DNA from: Tetrastigma voinierianum
Taxonomy: Eukaryota > Streptophyta > Magnoliopsida > Vitales > Vitaceae
Direction of reading: 5' to 3'
Assembly: GCA_016808115.1 (NCBI GenBank)
Contig: JAEQBH010001145.1
Span: forward strand, 310,001-374,000
DNA: 64,000 nt
The notes under the pieces were generated by a model that worked only from the letters and a program-made list of their open reading frames with translations, was not told where the DNA came from and ran no database searches. Below are positions 12,961 to 25,560 of the stretch, in pieces. How positions within the stretch are numbered: the first letter of the stretch is position 1; the number at the start of each line of letters is the position of its first letter. The position numbers and the translations under genes were made by a program.

Positions 12961-14039
12961 TATTATGATATCCTATTTTATAAATTAAATATTAAATGTC
13001 TTTATAATTTTAATTGATATAAAAGTGTTTTTATACGATATGCTACATAAAATCCTGGTAAATCACTTTTTTTCATTCTATAAAAACGTTTAATGTCAGA
13101 AAACCTATGAAAACTAATTTTTGAAACAGTAAACAATATCTTGAGTCAAAATCTAAATTTTTCTGTAGATCTCTGATGATCTAAACTGACTTCCACCGAT
13201 TAAATCGTCTCACAAATCCAGCCACTGATATCGACTCTCATGCTGACCTCGTACATCTGAATCAATGCCATGATAGCTAGTTCCAGGACACACAAGAATA
13301 ACTGTTTACTGCATGTTAATCCAAGGTAGAAGTACACATGAAACAGGCCCATACAGACATTAAATAATAACACACTGTCACAATGACGAATAAACTAAAT
13401 GAAACAAAAAAATAATGAGAAAATCAAGAGATCTCCCATGGCCAAGATGAAGGTAGTGGAGTTTCCACCATCCATATGGTTGAGGCTATCCAAAAACAGG
13501 AGAATATATGCTGAGAGAAGAAGAGGAAATTGAGAAAAGATAAACAAAAGCTGAAGCTGGGAAATGGAACAAACAAGTAGGGAAAACGGGTGGAGAACAA
13601 AAGGAAAAAAAAGAAAACAAGAGAAGAAAGGAGAGAAGGAAACCGAGAGGGAGTAAGGAAAAAAAGAGCGTAGGGTAGAGAGAGAGATTCACTTCAAGAT
13701 ACTAAGTTCGGCGTCGTCAATTTCATCGCGTGAAGTGTACCCCGCCACGAACGGCGTTACATCGACAAAACTGCGAGTTCCATCAAATCAATACAAATTT
13801 CCTTACTGAACTATTTTAACCAAAGGTCATTAATGGTATAGGTCATTTCGGGGCCGATTAGGTTTGTTTCAATCCAAAATTCTGGGGACTGATATTAAAA
13901 ATTTGGATTGGCTCAACAACCGGATGTGTTTGGTTGTCGGCTTTGATCCGAAATGTTCTCGGGTTTAGTGTAAATCTTTGATGTTCCTCGAAGTTAAGTA
14001 TAAACGAACCAGCGCATGGTTCAAAATGTGCTGGTTAAT

Positions 14040-14520
14040 CGTAGCGCTCGCTTGCGTCCGAGATTGAACCATTTTTGCGCTATCACGGGTTAATAACATA
14101 CCGGTCGGCGGAAATATTCGCCTGATATACTATTTCGCATAAACGGCGATGGCGGTAAAATATATTTATCAACTTGTTAAATGTCAGAGCGTAATGATCG
14201 CGCATGCAGATGACATCGCATTTAAATGATATCAGATTCATACGTGACGGCCACATCGCTATCGAACGCAAAAGCAGACAGATCGCGATTCACCATTCTC
14301 GGTGAACCAGGTGAGTTGAACGGACTACGCCCAAAAATCAGAATCGCGAACGTTGACACGGTCGGCAAACATAAACGCGTACCGAATGCCGTTTCAAGAT
14401 CCCAAAGAAAGACCCAACCCACCAAAGATACGATCTGTCATGCAGTCCGTGAAAATGCATGCGTACACACAATCCTCGGCGGTGAAACCCCCAAAAAGTC
14501 AGCTCCATAACAAACACACA
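14040..14520. other. GC-richer patch with overlapping frames, no product recognised
   Basis: Composition differs from the surrounding AT-rich DNA, with many cgcg, gatcgc and cggcg words. Open frames of 60-107 codons overlap on both strands (for example 14226-14510 on + and 14338-14661 on -). None shows a family signature, a signal peptide or a start context that would make one preferable. I treat it as element filler of unknown origin. Confidence 0.4.
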
Positions 14521-15027
14521 GATCGCTAAATTAAAATTTCGGTGGTTTTCCACTGAAGCCCGTGAAACACTACATAGTTTCACACTGAGCAGGCACTGAG
14601 AGTCACAGACCTTGCCAGAGCATGAGGAGTCAGATCTCATGGATGACACATAACATTCCATATAGGATTACATTATTTGGTGTAACGATTTATATTGCAT
14701 ATTATCATCAGACGCGTATTTTTGTACGGTTAATTTGCAGAATTTTTTACCCATCGTCATCCTCGCTTTAGGAAATATTTTTCTAAGTACCGGAGGTATT
14801 GGGAGCCAAACTCAACCTAGAGTTTCGCTGTGAAAAAGGTCGAAATTGTGGCCTACTAATTATATTTTGTAACGCCTCAGTCAACACTAGCTTTTTGCAT
14901 GCAAATAATGAATTGTAATAGAAATGGTTTGGGATTGTCCAAACAGTAGCTATAAGATTTTCTAACCTCAGACATTCATAAATTTTATAGACAATTAAAA
15001 GTGAGTAATCTGAAAAAATAATAATAA

Positions 15028-15029
15028 TA

Positions 15030-15067
<38 letters not shown>
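15028..15067. repeat. (TA)n microsatellite
   Basis: A nearly pure AT/TA run. The 101-codon minus-strand frame crossing it has an Ile/Tyr run encoded by this microsatellite and is not a gene. Confidence 0.95.
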
Positions 15068-15157
15068 AGGACCCTGAAAATTGAACATGCGTTAAGGAAA
15101 GTGTTTTGGCTAGAAGCTTAAAAGCGTTGTTACAAAATCAATGTCAAACTGGTCCTA

Positions 15158-16389
15158 AAGTGTTTAGCTATAAAAAAAAAATAATCATAGATACTAAAAC
15201 TTAATAACAATAATATTTTGTCGCACACTTCCTTAAACCTTATCAATTCATTTAAAAAAAAATTGTTTATTTTTATTTTTTCAAAACTATTTATCTTTAA
15301 TCTGGAGTAGATAAAAATGAAATCTTTTTAAGAATCAAAGGACTAGTCTTCAATATATTATTTGATATCATTTTCAAACCATATAATATATTATACTCTT
15401 TTAGAAGAAAATTTAATTATAAAATTAAAATAAAACTATGAGAAAACAAAATATTAAGTTCTAAAAAAAGTTCACTTACAGAGATCATCAAGTATAACTA
15501 AACCGCAAAAAAATTAGTTAAGTGCAGATACTGACCTCTATAATGATGTTGAGCTCTATGGTTCTGCTGAAACTGCCTCTTTAAAGCTTCTTCTCAAATA
15601 AATAAATAAAACATATCAATCAAAATGTTTAAAGGAGTAAAAATCTGAAATTGAAAATGTCTTGATCTCAAACTCCATTGCAGGATTGGGGAAAAGGAAA
15701 CCATCTGCATTTTTACATATTGCGCATCATAATATGCAACAACCTAGAAGTCGGAGGTAGAAATCCTTTTATCAAGTATTGAAGGAAAAAAAACCGTATA
15801 AATCAGAAAAGCTGACTAATAATGCAGCTTTTAAGCAACCCGTGCAACTTTCTACGAGATGGATGATGACCTTCACACTACATAATTAAACTTGGTCCTC
15901 CACAAAAAGCTTATAGAATACTAAATGAATGAATAGATAAATAATCCACTGGAATCAAACATTCACTGGCAAGGTATTCATCATAAGGAGCCGAAGTGAA
16001 AACTACTTTTAAATGGTGAAACGATTAAGATAAAGCTATATTAGTTACGTTACACATTTAATTCATCCACAATTGGGATAAAAATAATATAACGCTTGAA
16101 CCTGATGCATCAACCTCATCTTAAAATTAAAAGTGAAAGTAACAATGGTTTTGAGTTCAAAGGTAAAACAAGAAATGGAATTAGGATAAAATAAATAAGA
16201 CATCAACTCCCTTACTGAAAATTAAAAGCAAAAGTACATTTTAAAATAAAAAGGTGTAAAATAAGGAAATAAATAATATATCAGTTAAACTTAGTATTAA
16301 ATCTCAACTGTACCATTACTACACGGGAACAGTATTATCAAAGCCAGTATTTTGAAAAACTTAAAAGTAAGTCAAACATTTCAAAAAAA
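15158..16389. other. AT-rich intergenic DNA
   Basis: No coding resemblance, no tRNA-like boxes and no clear repeat. It lies downstream (3') of the minus-strand PPR gene. Confidence 0.5.
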
Positions 16390-16440
16390 GAAAGTCAATG
16401 TTTTAAAAAATGACTGAACCGGAAAAGTTTCCGGTTCACA
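16390..16440. mobile_element. MITE-like end with 24-bp palindrome at the PPR stop codon
   Basis: 16415-16438 is a perfect palindrome with two central bases (arms tgaaccggaaa / tttccggttca). It is preceded by caatgttttaaaaaa. The same words (gttttaaaaaccgaacc) form the ends of the complete MITE at 41562-41749. The TGA that ends the PPR frame (16438-16436) is part of the palindrome. An insertion or excision scar of this MITE family at the 3' end of the gene is the simplest reading. Confidence 0.5.
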
Positions 16441-18180
16441 GTACATAATCTGTTGTTGGAATATAACCAGCTACTTTCATTTTCTTAGTCAATTCATCAA
16501 GTTTTGCATATATCTTCTCAGACAAGGGGTGGTACTTGTCTCCTACAAGGAACCTGGCGACGACACCATCTACCCCAATCCAACTGCACCCTGGTGATTT
16601 CTGGATTCCTTTCTCATCTGTATGTTTAACCCACCTTTGCTGCTTCATCCCATTTAAGATTGGTTGAGTAAATATTTGATAAGAGAACATAATTTCTCCT
16701 GAGTTCCAAGGTTCTAGAATCTCAATAAGTTGTTTGGCAGTACTGTTCGCCAACTGGGTGTCCCTATGTATCCTACATGCCCCTAACAAGGCTCCCCAAA
16801 CAATGGCATTAGCCTCCACATGTTATTTCTAATCATTTGAATATTTCCATCTACTTAAACCCACGACTGGGCAAAGATCCACCACATCCACATGCCTCAA
16901 CTGTTGAGCTAAAGAAAAGACACATCCATGCTATTGAAATATTGCAAGCTCCTCATCAACCAGACCAGCACATGAGTAATAACCACAGAGCAGGGCCAAC
17001 AAAGTGTTCCCATCAGGTTTGATCCCACTTACGGCCAAAAAGTCTCAAGATATTTTAACATAGCCATTCATGGCGAGCCCAGATATTGCATTCCAGACCA
17101 CTCGATCCTTCTCCTTCATCCCTTTAAAGACTTCCCAGGCCCGAGCCATGTTCCCACATTTTGCATACAAGTCGATCAATGCAGTGCCTACAACAGGGTT
17201 ACATAAAAACTCATTCCTATCAACCAACCTACTAGCCCACTCCCCTAATTCTAACGCCCCTAATCTTAAAAGGAAGCGGAAAGAACTCCCAATCACGGTA
17301 TAGCAATCCGTTTCACATTTTCTCTTTGCATTTGCAAAAAGAGGTCCATAGCTTCTCTTCTTGGGAGCCATTCAATGCATAACCTTGAATCATGGCACCT
17401 ATGTAACCATATCCTTCTCAGGAATCCCATCGTGACACCAATGTTTCTTCCATGTTTCCACACTTGGCATACATATCCACTAAAGAGGTAGCCACACAAA
17501 GCATGTTCCTCACCATGCCCATTTCCATGATCCATTTTATGAATCCAATTTCCGCAATTTATGTCCCCAACTGAGTACAAGCAGACAAACCGAACCACAG
17601 TGAAACTATCCGGCACTGTCTGTCTCCAACCTCCGAAACATACTCAATGGCTTTTGATTTTTATCAACACCGATGTACCCACTAATGATGGCCGTCCAGG
17701 AAACAACAACGTTTTTCCGGAATATCATCAACACCTTGTGGCATCTTCTAAAACCGCATTGCGGTATATAAACAAACCAAACTAGTCTTAACAAAGACAT
17801 CGTAATCAAAACCAGCTTTAACCACTGTGTGTGGATCTTGACACTAACTGGTAAATCCAAAAGCCTGGCACAAGCTTTAACAGCGGGAAAGGGAATTATG
17901 CGCGCAGTCTCTGAATGGCCTTCAAACTGCACCAACAGCGTCATCGAAACAATCGAAACCAGGCCCCTGGATCAGTGGTATTCCATGTACATTGGGCTGT
18001 TTAAACTTCGATGGAAGACTAAAGAGTGTAGTCAGCCAGAGAAATCAGTGCTTATACCCCAAGATCATGTTGAGGAGATAGTTGTCTTGGATGAGACTGA
18101 GATTTGAGAATGTGTGATGGAATATGCTTGAGTTTGGTCTGAATGAGTTGAAGCCTTGGAGTATGATTTTTGATCTCCAA
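16436..18180 (-). pseudogene. PCMP-type PPR protein gene, At3g08820-like, broken and C-terminally truncated
   Basis: PLS-class pentatricopeptide-repeat proteins bind organelle RNA; members with E/E+/DYW tails mostly act in C-to-U editing. Reading down the minus strand, family residues appear in the expected order but in changing frames: DNYLLNMILG near 18080; KACARLLDLP near 17880; NVVSWTAIISGYIGVDK near 17680; ATSLVDMYAKCGNM near 17470; LGALELGEWASRLVDRNEF near 17250; GTALIDLYAKCGNMARAWEV near 17180; NAIVWGALLGACRIHRDTQL near 16780; EKGIQKSPGCSWI near 16590; then YHPLSEKIYAKLDELTKKMK of the E+ region. The frame stops after TTDYVL, so about 70-90 residues with the DYW deaminase domain are absent. 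The stop lies in a MITE-like palindrome. At least six frame changes occur between well-kept segments. Identification is from memory of At3g08820 and a grape homologue. Confidence 0.85.
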
Positions 18181-18755
18181 CCCTCTACATTGATGGATTA
18201 CGTTGGCCTGCTCTGCATCCTTCTGGATATTCGTTAAACTCTGTATTAAATCTGAATTAAAATGACTGAGAAGATGACGTGTTATCAAAATTGTATATTT
18301 GAAAATTAAAAATGGCAAGAATGGTTTTGCAAATTAAATGTAAAATACATCCTATTTTTTAGATTAGTATAGATATAGTTAATAAATTATAATTAAAAAT
18401 CCATATTTTCCTATTAAAATCATGCTAAAATAACAATCATTAGAAAAAAAGTATAAGGTCTTGGCAATAAATTCAAATCAACATCACGGTAATTGATGTA
18501 TATATATCTTAAAAAGGAATAATACTTAAAAAATAAAATTTAAGATTGCATAAAATCCACATGCCACAAAGATATGCATTTTGAAAATATCAACCAAAAA
18601 TCTTATAAAAGGAGAAGTTTGGGCATTGCATGGCTACAGAACACGCCAATATAATTTTTATTCCGTAACGTCAATAAGGCTTATAATAAGAGCTAAGTGT
18701 ACTCGAAAGAATTTTTTTAATGTTTCATTTTCACAAGATAAGCTTATTTGCTTAT
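18181..18755. other. AT-rich 5' flank of the PPR gene
   Basis: No gene and no clear promoter motif beyond AT-rich DNA. The minus-strand frame 18318-18052 covers the N-terminal part of the PPR gene in a wrong frame and continues into this flank. Confidence 0.4.
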
Positions 18756-19700
18756 GCCTTTAAAATCAATATCTTAATTATATTCAAAAATTAATTGGTT
18801 TAATCTACTTTATGATAAAATAAAAAAAAATATTTATATAATATATTTACAACATCTTAACATATTAATAAAAGATAAAAAAAAATAAAAATGATAAGAT
18901 TATTATGATAAAAAAATTATTATTATTATTGTTAAAAAATTATTATATTTAATGGATTGATGATAGTATTATCTGTCTTTAAAACATTTGGTATTTGTTC
19001 TTTAAATATTCTTTGTGATCTTTTAAAATATCATGATTGTTCTTATAAAATATTCTTTGTATTTTAAAGATTTAAGAAATTTTGGGAAGATTTAAAATAT
19101 TTATAAACATTTGTGCACAGTTTTTTTCAAATATGGATTTTTAAAATATTGGTGTGCTTAAATGATTTAAATATTTTAGGAGGTTTTGTAATTTTTTTTT
19201 TTTCTTTTTTAAATATTATGTGTTTCTAAAAATTTAGAATATTTTGAGAAGATTTAAAATATTTTTAAATGATTTTTGAACATTTTAAGAATATTTTTAA
19301 ATATAAATGTCTTTAAAAAATTTTTTCTAATATAGTTTTTCTTATCTCACAACAAAAATTTAATTCATATAAATAAATAAGTCATACCAAAATAAAAAAA
19401 TAAAAAAAACAGTCTAAAAGCCAAAAAAAAACAAATGGCCCCTAAGTTTAAATTAAAAAAAAAGGGATGTTTATATATTGTTATGCCACTTTTAAATCAG
19501 AGGAGAAGAACTTTCACCTTGTGAATTTATCATACTTAACTTGTATGACGCCAGCCCTTTTCTCTTTTTTTTTTTTGAGTTTTTCATTATTTTTTTTTCA
19601 TTCTCATTTGGTTCTTCACACCACCAATTTTATTTTTGTGTTTGAATCTATAAGTACTTTTTCTTTTCTAGCTAAAGGAAAATATGTGGATCATCTATTA
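18756..19700. repeat. AT-rich dispersed repeat, copy 1 (most complete)
   Basis: Segment a (18756-19090) matches 20110-20412: atcttaattat, ttataataatata, acaacatcttaac, ttattattattattgttaa in the same order. Segment b (19255-19545) matches 25250-25545: aataagtcataccaaaataa, then gagaagaactttcacctt. Segment c (19555-19690) matches 32090-32222: ttctcattt(g/a)gttctt, accaattttatttttg, aaaggaaaatatg. The 79-codon plus-strand frame at 19467-19706 is repeat sequence. This may be LTR or MITE material linked to the neighbouring copia element; its class is not determined. Confidence 0.7.
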
Positions 19701-20109
19701 TATTGAAACCTTAGTAAGGCATATTATTATTCAAGTTCTTTATTTTTCATTAGAGGACTCAATAAAAGATAGAAATTCTTTGGTCAGTATTTTTAGAAAC
19801 AAATGTTGTAAGGGTTTATTGAGTTTTGTAATAAGGAATTAATAAGAATAGTTAGTAATTTTTTTAACAAAATAAAATTTATTAATGAGTTTAATTTAAA
19901 ATATCATGCAAAACATTAAAATTTTTTACATTTCGCCTAAAAAGCCTATAAATGATGGTGCTTTTATGTAATGAATGTTAAATAGAACTTTTATTTAACT
20001 GAATGTTTAATATAACTTTTATTCAGTAAAATATTGAATAATGCTTAATAGTATTATAATGAAATTGTTTATTTTTAATATTGTATTTATTAAGTTATTT
20101 GTTTTTATG

Positions 20110-20412
20110 TTTAAAATCGACATCTTAATTATCAAAATAAATTTGTTTAACTTTATTCTTATGATAAATAAAAGATTTATATAATATATTACAACATCTT
20201 AACGTATTATCAAAAGATAAAAATAAATAAAAATATACATTGTTATGATAAAAATTTATTATTATTATTGTTAAAAAAATAATAATAATATTTAATGATT
20301 GATATATGTTCATTCTTTTAAAATACTAATGGTTTTTTTTTAAATATTCTCAGGATCTTTAAACACTTCCATGATGCCTTTAAAAATACTTTGTGTTTTT
20401 AAAGATTTTAGG
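20110..20412. repeat. AT-rich dispersed repeat, copy 2
   Basis: A direct copy of 18756-19090, about 1.35 kb away and immediately beyond the RNase H end of the minus-strand copia element. That position would suit a 3' LTR. Confidence 0.7.
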
Positions 20413-20429
20413 TGAATTTTGTGGCCACC

Positions 20430-23400
20430 CTTCTTCACCTCGGGCCTTTATTCAAAGTAAATAAACTCGCATTCCCATCGCGGCATCTAGCAACACCAAG
20501 GCCATTGAAGATTTCAAGGACTTCATTCCACCACCAAGTAAATTAGATAGCCACTGCTGACTCAGTCTGCATTTTTCATATCCACCCGCATCACAAAGAT
20601 CCTCAAGTAGTGTCGATATTTTGAAAGAGCTTAACCCATAATTTTGGTGGCTTCAAATACTTCCAAAACTCTAACCATTGCTTCCACCAACTAACCCTCG
20701 GATTTACTTGTGTATCTACTCAATTTATCGATAACAGTTTAAGGCTCTGATCAAAATAAACACATACATCAGTCGCTAATCATTTATGCATATTCTTGTT
20801 GCAGTAGTTTTGCCATTATTTGTGGATAGATGTAAATTTACATCTACAAAGGTTCTACTGGATTACATCATTTTGTTCAATTTCTTGAGAATTTTCTCTT
20901 CAATGTACGGGATTGAGATAATATTAGTCTATCCCACGCTGAGATCTTTTCCCGCTATAACATCAAAGAATACCTAAGTCTTCTTCATGTCAAACTTATC
21001 GTTAAACATTTCCTGTGGCTTAATACCACTCATTATTGCTACCCATGATTAGTATATCATCAATAACATAGAGACAAATAATGGCTTTAAATTCATGTTC
21101 TGTTCGATATATACACATTTGTCAGCACTCGTTAATTTTGAATCCATTTGTCATCATTACATCACAAATTTCTCATGCCACTGTGAGATTGGTGTGTTTC
21201 GCTTAACTACAGCTGATCAATGTCGACAAACTTTCTTTTTCGACTGAACAATAAACCCTTCTGATTGTTCCATGTAGATTTCTTCATCCAAGTCACCATT
21301 TAAGAAAGTTATCTTACATCCTGATGTATCCTCAAGATTTGTATGGTTGCAATAGCTTACAATAGAATGCATGAGACTTGTCACCAGTGAATAGGTATCA
21401 AAATAGTCCAAACCCTTTGCTTGTAACCTGACAACTAATCCGATTACATTATCATGATCCACCTGCCATTTTCTTCTCGAACATCCATCAGCATCCAGAG
21501 GTTTTGAACCTCGGTGAAGATCCACTAGTTCTACTGTGATAGATTTTCAGAAGATGGATTCTACTTCATCTCAGTAACATCTTTCCAATATGGAGCCTCG
21601 TGGCTCTACATACTCCTTAAAGCTTTAAGGCTCATCTTCTAACAGACACGCGAAATCTGGACCAAAAAGATTTAGACGCTCTAGTTCTTTGTCAGCGCCT
21701 AGGTTCATCATCAATCTTATCGCCTCTCGATCATCGCCATTGCAATATCATGAGTCATGTTACTTGAGTTCGACTCCTGTGTGGATTTGTAAGGAAATAC
21801 ATTTTCAAATAAAGATGCATTCCTTGATTCGATAATAGTGTTGGCATGCATATTGATAATTTCTTATTTATGAATCAGAAAACGATATGCACTACTATTA
21901 TGTGTATAACCAATGAAAACACAATCAACTGTTTTTGGTCCTATTTTAACCTTTTTAGGTATAGGTATTGCCACTTTAGCTAAACACCCCCACTTTTGTA
22001 AGTTAGTTTAGGCACATCTTCACCTTTCCACAACCTTAGAGGGATTTATTATTTTCTCAGGAGGTATTCGATTGAGGAATATAATTGCTGTTAACTGTTT
22101 TCCCACAAATTTTGAGTAGTCCCGAATCCTAATAGTAATACCACCACTTTAGTTGTTCTTACGCTCACTGTCCCCATTTTGGTCGAGGTGAATAGAGCGC
22201 TGCTTTGGTGTATTATAATGCTGTGAACAAATCACCAAAAGGTGCCTTTCCATATTCACCACCTCTATCACTTATTACCTTTGATTTTTCACCAGTTTCT
22301 AAGCTTCTCCACCTCATTCTCGAAATGTCAAACATTTCCAATGCCTCATCTTTACTTCTCAATAAGTAAAACATAACAAAGATTCAGGTAATCAATTAAT
22401 GTAAGAAATGATTTATCACCCTCGTTGAATAACACTGATCGGTATATCTCGAATGTATTAATTCTGAGGTTCACTACTTCTTTCAATTGATTGAAAGAAG
22501 TTCTGCAGTTTATATTCCACACAAATCTCACATTTAAGGACGGATCTATCGAAATTTAGGCAAACATTCCATATTAATTAATCCAAGCGTATTTATCATA
22601 ATTAATACGTCCTAGTCTACCATGCCACATCGAGAAGATCCGCCACAGGCGTAAGATGTGCCTTTTATTGATATTCTACAGGAGGCAACATCATTATATT
22701 CACTTTGAAGAGCCCACTGTCATGTACCTTCCCACATACATCCCATTTTTGGTGAGGATGAAGTTGTCCGAGACAAACACCCACCAAAGCCTTCACTAAA
22801 CAATGATCCAGATGCACTAGATTCTTTCGAATTTCTCGTGCACATGCCACATCATTGAGAGGAAGTCTCTCATAAACATCTTCAGCATTACCTTAGCCTT
22901 CTCTAAACTCAATCTAAGAGGAGCTGCCTATGTAAAAGTAGCCGTCCGTTATCTAAGGCTTGAGGATGAGAACATCTTCTGCCTGAGCAATATTGATAGA
23001 GGGCCCCCATGTCTGACTCAAATCCATTCACCGGTATCACGCTAATGAAGTTCACCTCTGAGACTACGCTGGAGAGGTTCATGTCTCGAGACATCGCCTA
23101 CTCAAACACATCGCTTCGAGGCATTTCTTCTTCTGATTCCTCGTCTTCGCGATCACGGATAAATTTCAAGACTGCGTTCTGCCATCGCAGACATATCACT
23201 CGCTTCGGAACTCTTCACATGACCTTCGCTGACCGCTTCATCAGGCTTCCTCTTCTCGATCAGGAGGTCCGCCTCTTGTTCCAACATTAGCCTCGATTCC
23301 ACTTTGCCTACCTCTTCTTCCTCGTGATGCACTATTGCCTTCCCCTCTATTTCTTTGCCTACTATCGCCTTCAAGTCTCATTCCCTCCCGCTTATGCTTT

Positions 23401-23890
23401 AGGTAATTCTTGAATTCTTTCCATAATGGTGGCAATTGTTCAATAATTGCAGCCACTTGGAAGGATTCACTGAGAGACATCCCTTCTGCATGTATGGCAT
23501 GCAAAATCACTTTCGCAAATCTCGACCGTTGATCACCGTCTGAATCAGCATCTTTAGTCTAAGAATTTTCCACATAAACTTCGAGTCTCAGATCTCTGCT
23601 TCTGTGGTTTTTTATCTGGCGATTCACACGCTTCTTCATAAGATAAAGGGGCAATACACATCATATATGAAGTCATTCCAAGCCATTCAAGATGTAGTTC
23701 GAAGAAAATTCCGTGATGCTTTCATGCTTTTCCATACGCAACCACTTGCCTATCGTTTGGCTTCAATGCAAAGATCCATCATGAAATGAGCCAAATTCAA
23801 GGTGGCTCGTTAGGAACAATGCTTTATTGCCACCTTTGAATTTTGTTCCATTGAACTTTTTTCTTGGCCTCTCCATGACTTCATATCATT
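20430..23890 (-). mobile_element. Ty1/copia retrotransposon, gag-pol, inactivated
   Basis: Domains are read down the minus strand in copia order. The gag start lies near 23860. Gag core residues LSESFQVAAIIEQLPP and WKEFKNYLKHKR lie at 23490-23400. The GAG-pre-integrase segment follows, with EIRKNLV (22830), WHGRLG (22630) and CEICVE (22530). The integrase core shows SDRGGEYGK near 22260 and residues of the NG-ER-N segment near 22190. Reverse transcriptase shows FLNGDLDEEIYMEQ near 21290 and NGFKINEC near 21130. RNase H-like remnants reach about 20450. Integrase before RT makes it copia. The RT metal-binding YVDD is disturbed: the DNA near 21052-21073 reads V-I-D-D after Y. Many stops and frame changes occur throughout, so it cannot be autonomous. 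No clean PBS or LTR pair was found at its edges. Confidence 0.85.
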
Positions 23891-25249
23891 GGCGCCATAA
23901 TAAAGCTGAGAATGCAATTATTGTGTTGGGGTGGTAACTGCAGGATTCTATTAAACCGAATTATGTTTCCAAAAACAATGTATTAATAAACGACTTCTTC
24001 GCCAAATTTCAATAAAACCAAGATAAATCAAAGTGGCTATCACCATGTCAGCTAAAATAAATATGACTTTGCAAATTTACCTGATAAACAAACAACATTG
24101 TTAATTGAGCAAAACAATTCCAGAACTGGAGTATATGAAAACCGATATATGTAAACTAATAATGTAAATCGATATATAAACTGGAGTATCACTATTTAAA
24201 TTAAATAATCATAAAGTAGTAAAGGAAGCCATACCGTAATCGGGAACAAGCTATAAAAAATGAAACTCCAAGAAAAAATAATTTCAATCCTATATTGATA
24301 TTAATATAAAAACAGTTCCATCGTATAAAAAACGGTCGATATCAATAAAGCATAAGCAATAAAGCAAAACAAAACATGCTAGCCATGGGTGAAGTAGAAA
24401 AAAAAATGGTTTTACAATGTTATAAAATATGGCTGCCAAAGGCGCGTGCCAGTAAACCAAGGCAAAGAAAACATGCTAAAGACGTCATTTGCACTTTATA
24501 AAAACAGTAAAAACAAAAAAAATACTGGCTTTTAAGATTGTTAGAGATCGCATGTACATATAAAACGCTACGGAAAACAAATACAAAACCTAAGCAATAT
24601 GTGGAAATGTTTGCGTGAAAACTTAAAGTAATCGTAACTGCTTGTAGATCAAGTCCCTGTGTCGGACACAACTCTTTAAGATGCAGACACCAATGGCGCT
24701 TCGAGAATACCCGCACTCGTCTGAATATTTAAATGATCTCCCGTCATAAGTAAAGCATTTCGTGTCGGGCCGTCGAACTCCAACCAGTAACCCGCCTCTT
24801 CTCAAACTTATGAATATGCGACATGTATAACTCAAACGAGAGAAAGTGTGGGCTTGAGAGATACAATGTCTCACTAGAAGACGATTAGTCCAAAGTAAAA
24901 ACGAGAAGTTCGAACCCGAACTCTACGGCAATACAAGGCAGGTGCAGGCAGGAACTAAGCATGAAATAAACCCCCCTCCACAAAACTGCACTTTAGTGGC
25001 TTCCAAAACCCAACTACTACATAAGGCAATGGATGGAGATTTTTAAAAGTCTTGGTTCATCCATGACACAAAGTCTTTTCACAAACTTAAACCTTTGGGC
25101 TATCATTTAAGCATACAGGTAATTTTCAATCTACTCCTTACCGCTGAAGAACCACAGACTCATCTCCTCACATGGCAGCACACTTCACTGACACACCAAA
25201 AGCTTTAGAGCACCAATGTAATTTTAAACAAATATACCAACACAAGGCT
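23891..25249. other. Intervening DNA, no gene
   Basis: Upstream side of the minus-strand copia element. Open frames at 24420-24874 on the minus strand show no family. A B-box-like word, read on the minus strand at 24923-24910 (cgggttcgaac), is isolated and lacks a convincing A-box. 24960-25220 is unclassified. Confidence 0.35.
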
Positions 25250-25560
25250 TCAAACCTATTTCTTTCAAAATATTTAAATATTTTAAATATTTTAAAATTA
25301 TTTTTAAATATTTAAATATAGTTTATCTTGTGCCTTTTCTTAATACGACATTTTCTTTCATAACAAAATTTTAAAACGTAAATAAGTCATACCAAAATAA
25401 ATAAAAAGAATAAAGTTTCAAAATAAATACTCTAATTTTAAATTAAAAAGAAAAACATTATTATATATCATATTATTACTTTTTAACCTGAGGGAGAAGA
25501 ACTTTCACCTTGACAATCTATTTCCATACTTAATTCATACATTGTAAACCCAAATTTTGC
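25250..25560. repeat. AT-rich dispersed repeat, copy 3
   Basis: Direct match to 19255-19545: ttttaaatatttaaatat, catttt...cataac, aataagtcataccaaaataaa, then gagaagaactttcaccttg. It lies on the far side of the copia gag, about 5.9 kb from copy 1. Confidence 0.7.

Larger units (their letters stand above)
12367..15154. mobile_element. Candidate PIF/Harbinger-like DNA transposon, non-autonomous
   Basis: The left end reads GGACCAGTTTGGCAGTGCTT at 12367. The right end, read on the opposite strand from 15154, starts GGACCAGTTTGACATTG, giving a terminal inverted repeat of about 25 bp with an identical first 11 bases. Both sides are flanked by TAA (12364-12366 and 15155-15157), the target duplication typical of PIF/Harbinger elements. 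At ~2.8 kb the interior shows no readable transposase. It holds a three-copy AT tandem repeat, a purine tract (13500-13690), a GC-richer patch (14040-14520) and a TA microsatellite. A 3-bp duplication can arise by chance, so the call rests mainly on the paired ends. Confidence 0.55.

Noticed and set aside
14226..14661. Overlapping frames of 94 and 107 codons
   Set aside because: Conflicting strands, no recognisable product, and located inside a candidate transposon.
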